A stretch of 64,000 nt of DNA. It comes from Pseudooceanicola nitratireducens. Its GTDB lineage: Bacteria > Pseudomonadota > Alphaproteobacteria > Rhodobacterales > Rhodobacteraceae. This document shows positions 60,311 through 64,000 of this stretch, in pieces. A program made the translations under genes and the position numbers. Under the pieces are notes generated by a model, which saw only the letters and a program-made list of their open reading frames with translations, was not told the origin of the DNA and searched no databases. Location: positions 504,191 through 568,190 of the forward strand of contig NZ_FNZG01000002.1 in the NCBI RefSeq assembly GCF_900109195.1. Direction: 5' to 3'. Each line of letters opens with the position of its first letter. The first letter of the stretch is position 1.

Positions 60311-62020
60311 TTGAAGCTCCCCTTTGCTGACAGGCTGGGCGTCCGGATGGTGGCGATGCTGTCCATCGCCCTGTTGCCCATTGGCCTGATCTCCCTGTCC
60401 CAGACCCTTTCGGTGGTCGAAAATGCCGAGGCGCTGACCCGGTCTGCCTATCTTGGGCAGACCGTGACGGCGACCGAACGGCAAAGCGACCTGATCCACG
60501 AAGGCTTCGCCTCGGCCCGGGTTCTGGGCGGGGCGCTGATTGCCATGCAGGACGACCAGGGGGCCTGTTCGACGCTGATGGAGGGATTCATCCGTTCGCA
60601 CCCCGCCTTTACGCTGGCGGTCTTTGTCGAACCCAATGGCGTGTCGCGCTGCAATTCGCGGGGCGAGATCTTCGATTTCCGCCGCACGCAGACCTACAAG
60701 GATTTCCAGTCCGATCCGCGCCCGCGCATGAACGGCACCGAAAGCGGCACGGTGACCAAGCAGTCGGTCATGCTGATCGCGCAGCCGGTCTATGAAAACG
60801 GCGTCTACCTTGGCTTCGTGTCGCTGTCGCTGCCGCGCGCCAATGCCCGGTTCGAGCCGAATTTCAATGGCCCGACCAGGCCGGTCGACCTGTTGACGAT
60901 CAACCGCAACGGCGAAGTGCTGCTGGCCATGGGCGATTTCGACACGGCCTCGGACCGGTTGCCGGCCTTTCGCGACCTGAATTCCCAGCTGTATCGTCAG
61001 TTCACCTCGTTCCGGGCCACGGATCGCAACGGGGTGGCACGGGTCTATTCGACCACGCCGATCATCCCGGGCATCGTCTTTGCCGTCTCGGTCTGGCCGG
61101 CCGAGGTCGGCTCGGGCGATCAATGGCTGATCAGCCGGTCGGCCCTGATCTTCCCGCTGCTGATGTGGGTGGTGTCGCTGGTGGTCGCCTATTTCGCCGT
61201 GCACCGTCTGGTGATCCGGCATGTGCGGAACCTGCGCCACAAGATGCGCCGCTTCACGCTGGATCAGACGCCGCCCGTCGCCGGCATCCTGACCACCGGG
61301 CGCGCCCCCGCCGAACTGGTGCAGATGGAGGAAACCTTCGACACGATGGTCGAACGCATCACCCGCGACACGGCCGAGCTGGAAAACAACCTGCACGAAA
61401 AGAACATCCTGCTGAAAGAGGTCCACCACCGGGTGAAGAACAACCTTCAGCTCATCGCGTCGATCATCAACATGGAGGTCCGCAAGGCCGCCCAGACCGA
61501 GACGAAGTCGACCCTGCGCCGTATCCAGGACCGGGTCATGGGCCTCGCCACGGTGCATTCGAACCTCTATCACACTGCGCGGCTAGCCAACCTGCGCGCC
61601 GATGGTCTGCTGGAAGACATCCTGGATCAGATCGTATTTTCCGCGCTGCCCCAGGACAGCAAGGTCGAGGTCGAGGTGGACATCGAAGAGGTCGTGCTCT
61701 CGCCCGAACAGGCGGTGCCGCTGTCGCTTCTGGCGACGGAAACGGTCACCAATGCGATCAAGTACATGGGTGCCGTCGAACAGGGCACGAAACCCTGGAT
61801 CCGCATCTCTCTGCGCAACACCGGCGAAGGAACCTGCAGCTTTGCGGTGTCGAATTCCAAGGGCATCCGCGACCCCGAGACCGAGGTGAAGGCCAGCACC
61901 GGCCTGGGCCGTCAGCTGATCGACGCCTTCGCCATGCAGCTGGGCACGCGACCCGAGCTGCTTGAAACCTCCGACAGCTATACGCTTCAGGTGAACATCG
62001 ATCTGAACCGGGCGGGCTAA
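60311..62020 (+). CDS. Membrane sensor histidine kinase, HWE/HisKA_2 family, of the general stress locus
   Basis: The 569-residue protein has two membrane helices (about 13-33 and 276-298) around a ~240-residue periplasmic, CACHE-like sensor domain. A HAMP-like region (about 300-355), the HisKA_2 phospho-acceptor motif VHHRVKNNLQL (His372/373), and a HATPase_c domain (about 455-565, ETVTNAIKYMG and STGLGRQLIDAF) follow. Its place after ecfG suggests that it phosphorylates PhyR. The start is a TTG at 60311, which alone leaves the basic N-terminus (KLPFADRLGVRM) before helix 1; ATG 60347 is the alternative. Confidence 0.93.
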   Translation: MKLPFADRLGVRMVAMLSIALLPIGLISLSQTLSVVENAEALTRSAYLGQTVTATERQSDLIHEGFASARVLGGALIAMQDDQGACSTLMEGFIRSHPAFTLAVFVEPNGVSRCNSRGEIFDFRRTQTYKDFQSDPRPRMNGTESGTVTKQSVMLIAQPVYENGVYLGFVSLSLPRANARFEPNFNGPTRPVDLLTINRNGEVLLAMGDFDTASDRLPAFRDLNSQLYRQFTSFRATDRNGVARVYSTTPIIPGIVFAVSVWPAEVGSGDQWLISRSALIFPLLMWVVSLVVAYFAVHRLVIRHVRNLRHKMRRFTLDQTPPVAGILTTGRAPAELVQMEETFDTMVERITRDTAELENNLHEKNILLKEVHHRVKNNLQLIASIINMEVRKAAQTETKSTLRRIQDRVMGLATVHSNLYHTARLANLRADGLLEDILDQIVFSALPQDSKVEVEVDIEEVVLSPEQAVPLSLLATETVTNAIKYMGAVEQGTKPWIRISLRNTGEGTCSFAVSNSKGIRDPETEVKASTGLGRQLIDAFAMQLGTRPELLETSDSYTLQVNIDLNRAG

Positions 62021-62087
62021 GGCCCGCGCCCGGGCCGCAACGCGGATCCGGCGCTGTCTGGTGCCCCCAACTAAAGGGCCCGATCAC

Positions 62088-62163
62088 TCAGGCCCATTTG
62101 GTCAGGTCCATTTGATCAGGTTTGCCCCGAAGAAACCGCGCCCTCGCCGGATCAGGTCCATTT
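62088..62163 (-). repeat. Repeats of the hemF 3' end
   Basis: The last hemF codons, AAATGGACCTGA (62163-62152 on the minus strand), recur downstream as AAATGGACCTGA (62113-62102) and AAATGGGCCTGA (62099-62088). A partial further copy lies just beside the second. The repeats are outside the coding sequence. Confidence 0.6.
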
Positions 62164-63036
62164 CGCCATGGGCGGCAGCGACATCAGCACCGCGTTGGCG
62201 TCATGCCCGGTGGCCAGGCCGAACTTCGTGCCCCGGTCATAGACCAGGTTGTATTCGGCATAGAGCCCGCGATGCACCAGCTGGGCGTCCTTGTCGGCCT
62301 CGTCCCAGGGCTGGACCCGGCGCTTTTCGATCAGCGGCAGATAGGCGGGCAGGAAGGCCCGGCCGATATCCTGGACAAAGGCGAAGTCCGCCTCCCAGTC
62401 GCCGGTGCAATGATCGTCCAGGAAAATCCCGCCGACCCCGCGCGCCCGGTGGCGGTGCGGGATATAGAAATACTCGTCCGCCCAGGCCTTCAGCCGGTCA
62501 TATTCGCCCGCCCCGTGCGGATCGCAATGGGCCTTTTGAACGGCGTGGAAATGTGTGGTGTCCTCGGCATATTCGATACAGGGGTTCAGGTCCGACCCGC
62601 CGCCGAACCACCAGCCATGCGGGGTCCAGAACATGCGCGTGTTCATATGGACGGCCGGGCAATGCGGGTTCTGCATATGCGCCACCAGCGAAATGCCCGA
62701 GGCCCAGAACCGCGGATCATCCTTCATGCCGGGCAGCCCCTTGCGTGCCGCCATGGCGGCCTGCGCCTCGGCTCCCAGTTCGCCATAGACGGTCGAGACA
62801 TTGACGCCGACCTTCTCGAAGACCCGGCCGCCGCGCATCACGCTCATAAGACCGCCGCCGGCATCGCCACCTGCCGGGGCCTCGCGCCGGGTCTCGGTCA
62901 CCTCGAACCGGCCGGGGGCGCGATCCGCCGTCGGCCCACTGTCCTGGCTGTCCTCAAGACCTTCAAAGGCGGCGACGATCTCGTCCCGCAGCTGCCGGAA
63001 CCATCCCGAGGCCCGCTCTTTCTCTGACTGCATCAT
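62152..63036 (-). CDS. hemF: Aerobic coproporphyrinogen III oxidase
   Basis: The 294-residue enzyme carries out the oxygen-dependent step from coproporphyrinogen III to protoporphyrinogen IX. Landmarks: GGGLMSVMRGGRVFEKVGVN, the metal-binding/catalytic ISLVAHMQNPHCPAVHMNTRMFWT with WWFGGGSDLNP, then YFYIPHRHRARGVGGIFLDD and the YNLVYDRGTKFGL signature near the C-terminus. Tandem ATGs at 63036 and 63033. It lies 111 bases downstream of the SDR-like gene on the same strand, with a repeat element in the gap. Confidence 0.97.
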   Translation of the reverse strand: MMQSEKERASGWFRQLRDEIVAAFEGLEDSQDSGPTADRAPGRFEVTETRREAPAGGDAGGGLMSVMRGGRVFEKVGVNVSTVYGELGAEAQAAMAARKGLPGMKDDPRFWASGISLVAHMQNPHCPAVHMNTRMFWTPHGWWFGGGSDLNPCIEYAEDTTHFHAVQKAHCDPHGAGEYDRLKAWADEYFYIPHRHRARGVGGIFLDDHCTGDWEADFAFVQDIGRAFLPAYLPLIEKRRVQPWDEADKDAQLVHRGLYAEYNLVYDRGTKFGLATGHDANAVLMSLPPMAKWT

Positions 63037-63051
63037 CCTGCGACACCCCCC

Positions 63052-63090
63052 ATGATCATCTTGCCCAAAATACTCCCGCCGGAGGCGTCC
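63052..63090 (-). repeat. Downstream intergenic element, copy F (after the SDR gene)
   Basis: On the minus strand it reads GCCTCCGGCGGGAGTATTTT, then GGGCAAGATGATC, about 57 bases after the SDR stop and in its sense orientation. It is closest to copies D and E. Confidence 0.7.
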
Positions 63091-63146
63091 CTTCGTCGAC
63101 GCCTCGCCTGCGTCCCGGTTAATGCGCCCCAGTCAAAGCACCGCGA

Positions 63147-63953
63147 TCAATGCGCGGGTGCGGCGACCGGATCCAGCAGGGTGCGCCCGCCGTCCACGGT
63201 GATCACCTGGCCGGTCATGAAGCTTGATGCGTCGCAGGCCAGGTATTGCGCGGCCTCGGCCAGCTCTCCGGCGGCGGCGATGCGGTTCAGCGGCGTGTGA
63301 TCCTCGATGTCGCTGCGGAACTCGCTGTGGTCCTTCAGCGTGGTCTTCAGGCTCTCGCTCATCACGGACCCGAAGGCCAGGGCGTTCACCCGGATGCGAT
63401 GCGGGGCCAGGGCCACGGCCAGCGACCGGGTCATCTGGTCCAGCGCGGCGGTCGACACCGAATAGGCCAGCAGCTCGGGGTGGGTCCGGCGCGCGGCGAT
63501 GGACGACAGGTTGACGATGGACCCGGCGGGCGCATCTTCGCGGTCGTCTTCCTCGGATTGCTTGATCATGCGCTTGGCGATGGTCTGGCTCAGCCGCAGG
63601 GCGGTCTTCAGGTTCTGCTCCAGCAGCGTCTCGACCGCGTCGTCATCGGGGTTCAGCGGGTCCGACACGATCACCTGCCGCGAGGCGTTCACCAGGATGT
63701 CGACCCGGTCAAAGGCGTCGATGGTGGCCGAAAGCAGGTTGGCGATGGTCAGCTTTTCACGCAGGTCGCCGGCGAAATAGCGGATGTTCTCGCTTTCGGG
63801 GTTTTCGCCCAGCTCGCGGATCAGCGCCTCTTCATCGAGGTCGGCGAAGATGACGTTGGCACCGCGGTCGGCAAAATGCTTGCCGATGGCCAGGCCGATG
63901 CCATTCGCGGCCCCGGTGACGATGGCCGTCTTGCCGGCGATGGAAAAGGACAT
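63147..63953 (-). CDS. SDR-family protein with an altered catalytic site
   Basis: The 268-residue protein keeps the SDR Rossmann start GKTAIVTGAANGIGLAIGKHF and the active-site Asn114 (EQNLKTAL), Ser150/151 and Tyr164. The classical YxxxK lysine is Thr168 (YSVST). The NNAG motif reads NASR at 89-92. An acidic insert (SEEDDRED, about 133-140) is unusual. The cofactor fold seems intact (late VITVDGG), but ordinary NAD(P)-dependent oxidoreduction may be lost. The ATG at 63953 follows AAGGAGCATTCCC. It lies directly upstream of hemF on the same strand. Confidence 0.88.
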   Translation of the reverse strand: MSFSIAGKTAIVTGAANGIGLAIGKHFADRGANVIFADLDEEALIRELGENPESENIRYFAGDLREKLTIANLLSATIDAFDRVDILVNASRQVIVSDPLNPDDDAVETLLEQNLKTALRLSQTIAKRMIKQSEEDDREDAPAGSIVNLSSIAARRTHPELLAYSVSTAALDQMTRSLAVALAPHRIRVNALAFGSVMSESLKTTLKDHSEFRSDIEDHTPLNRIAAAGELAEAAQYLACDASSFMTGQVITVDGGRTLLDPVAAPAH

Positions 63954-64000
63954 GGGAATGCTCCTTCGGAAGGGTCCGGATCAGGATCTGGGTTTGCGCC

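Noticed and set aside
1-64000. tRNA, rRNA, CRISPR array, transposase, integrase, toxin-antitoxin or phage genes
   Set aside because: I scanned the intergenic regions by eye and saw no cloverleaf, regularly spaced repeat array, transposase DDE pattern or phage structural gene.

Overview
The window is ordinary chromosomal DNA of a high-GC alphaproteobacterium. It most resembles the Rhodobacterales (Roseobacter group). The clues are a complete PhyR-NepR-EcfG general stress locus, a DUF1013/TrcR cell-cycle protein, a COQ9-rpsU pair, PrsD/PrsE-type secretion genes, and a surface-type protein with a VPLPA-like C-terminal sorting tail. I see no tRNA, rRNA, CRISPR array, insertion sequence, prophage or plasmid function. 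I name no species.

Layout. 1-5.3 kb: a cut-off FAD-dependent reductase divergent from a peroxiredoxin, a cysteine phosphatase, a GntR regulator with its own operator, and a tight minus-strand operon (RidA, GDPD, GNAT-like DUF482, pterin dehydratase). 5.4-12.2 kb: type I secretion adaptor and ATPase divergent from mlaA-mlaC, then PBP1A. 12.5-20.5 kb: glnK-amtB, DUF1244, pyk, rpmI-rplT, two unknown proteins and pheS. 20.6-28.9 kb: a YrhK-like membrane protein, the sorting-tail protein, pheT, the 4.5S SRP RNA, a zinc metallopeptidase, and dnaX-ybaB-recR. 29-38 kb: an amine oxidase-like enzyme, trcR, an RNase T2, a quinone oxidoreductase, COQ9, rpsU, an acetyltransferase, a flavodoxin-GMC pair, an Lrp regulator and mscL. 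38-45 kb: GST, YtoQ, cpdB, nudC, SRPBCC, pheA and a membrane-anchored cytochrome c. 45.2-51.1 kb: the yejABEF peptide importer. 51.2-57.6 kb: gcdH with a divergent LysR gene, rppH, hemC divergent from hemE, and a BrkB-like protein. 57.7-62 kb: small membrane proteins and phyR/nepR-ecfG-kinase. 62.1-64 kb: hemF and an SDR-like protein.

How parts work together. hemC, hemE and hemF are three haem-pathway steps scattered over 8 kb. glnK and amtB form the ammonium sensing and uptake pair. dnaX, ybaB and recR are a replication/repair cluster. The stress locus carries two interleaved divergent promoters matching the EcfG consensus (GGAAC-N17-CGTT). A third exact match precedes a neighbouring small membrane protein, so the local regulon appears to reach beyond the regulators.

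The clearest feature that gene calls do not explain is a short intergenic element. It occurs six times, each time downstream of a stop codon and in the orientation of the gene before it. Two copies carry stacked hairpins with a compensatory base-pair change. I found no wholly new multigene system. The best leads are this element, the overlapping EcfG promoters, an SDR lacking its catalytic lysine, and an RNase T2 with Gln in place of an expected Glu.
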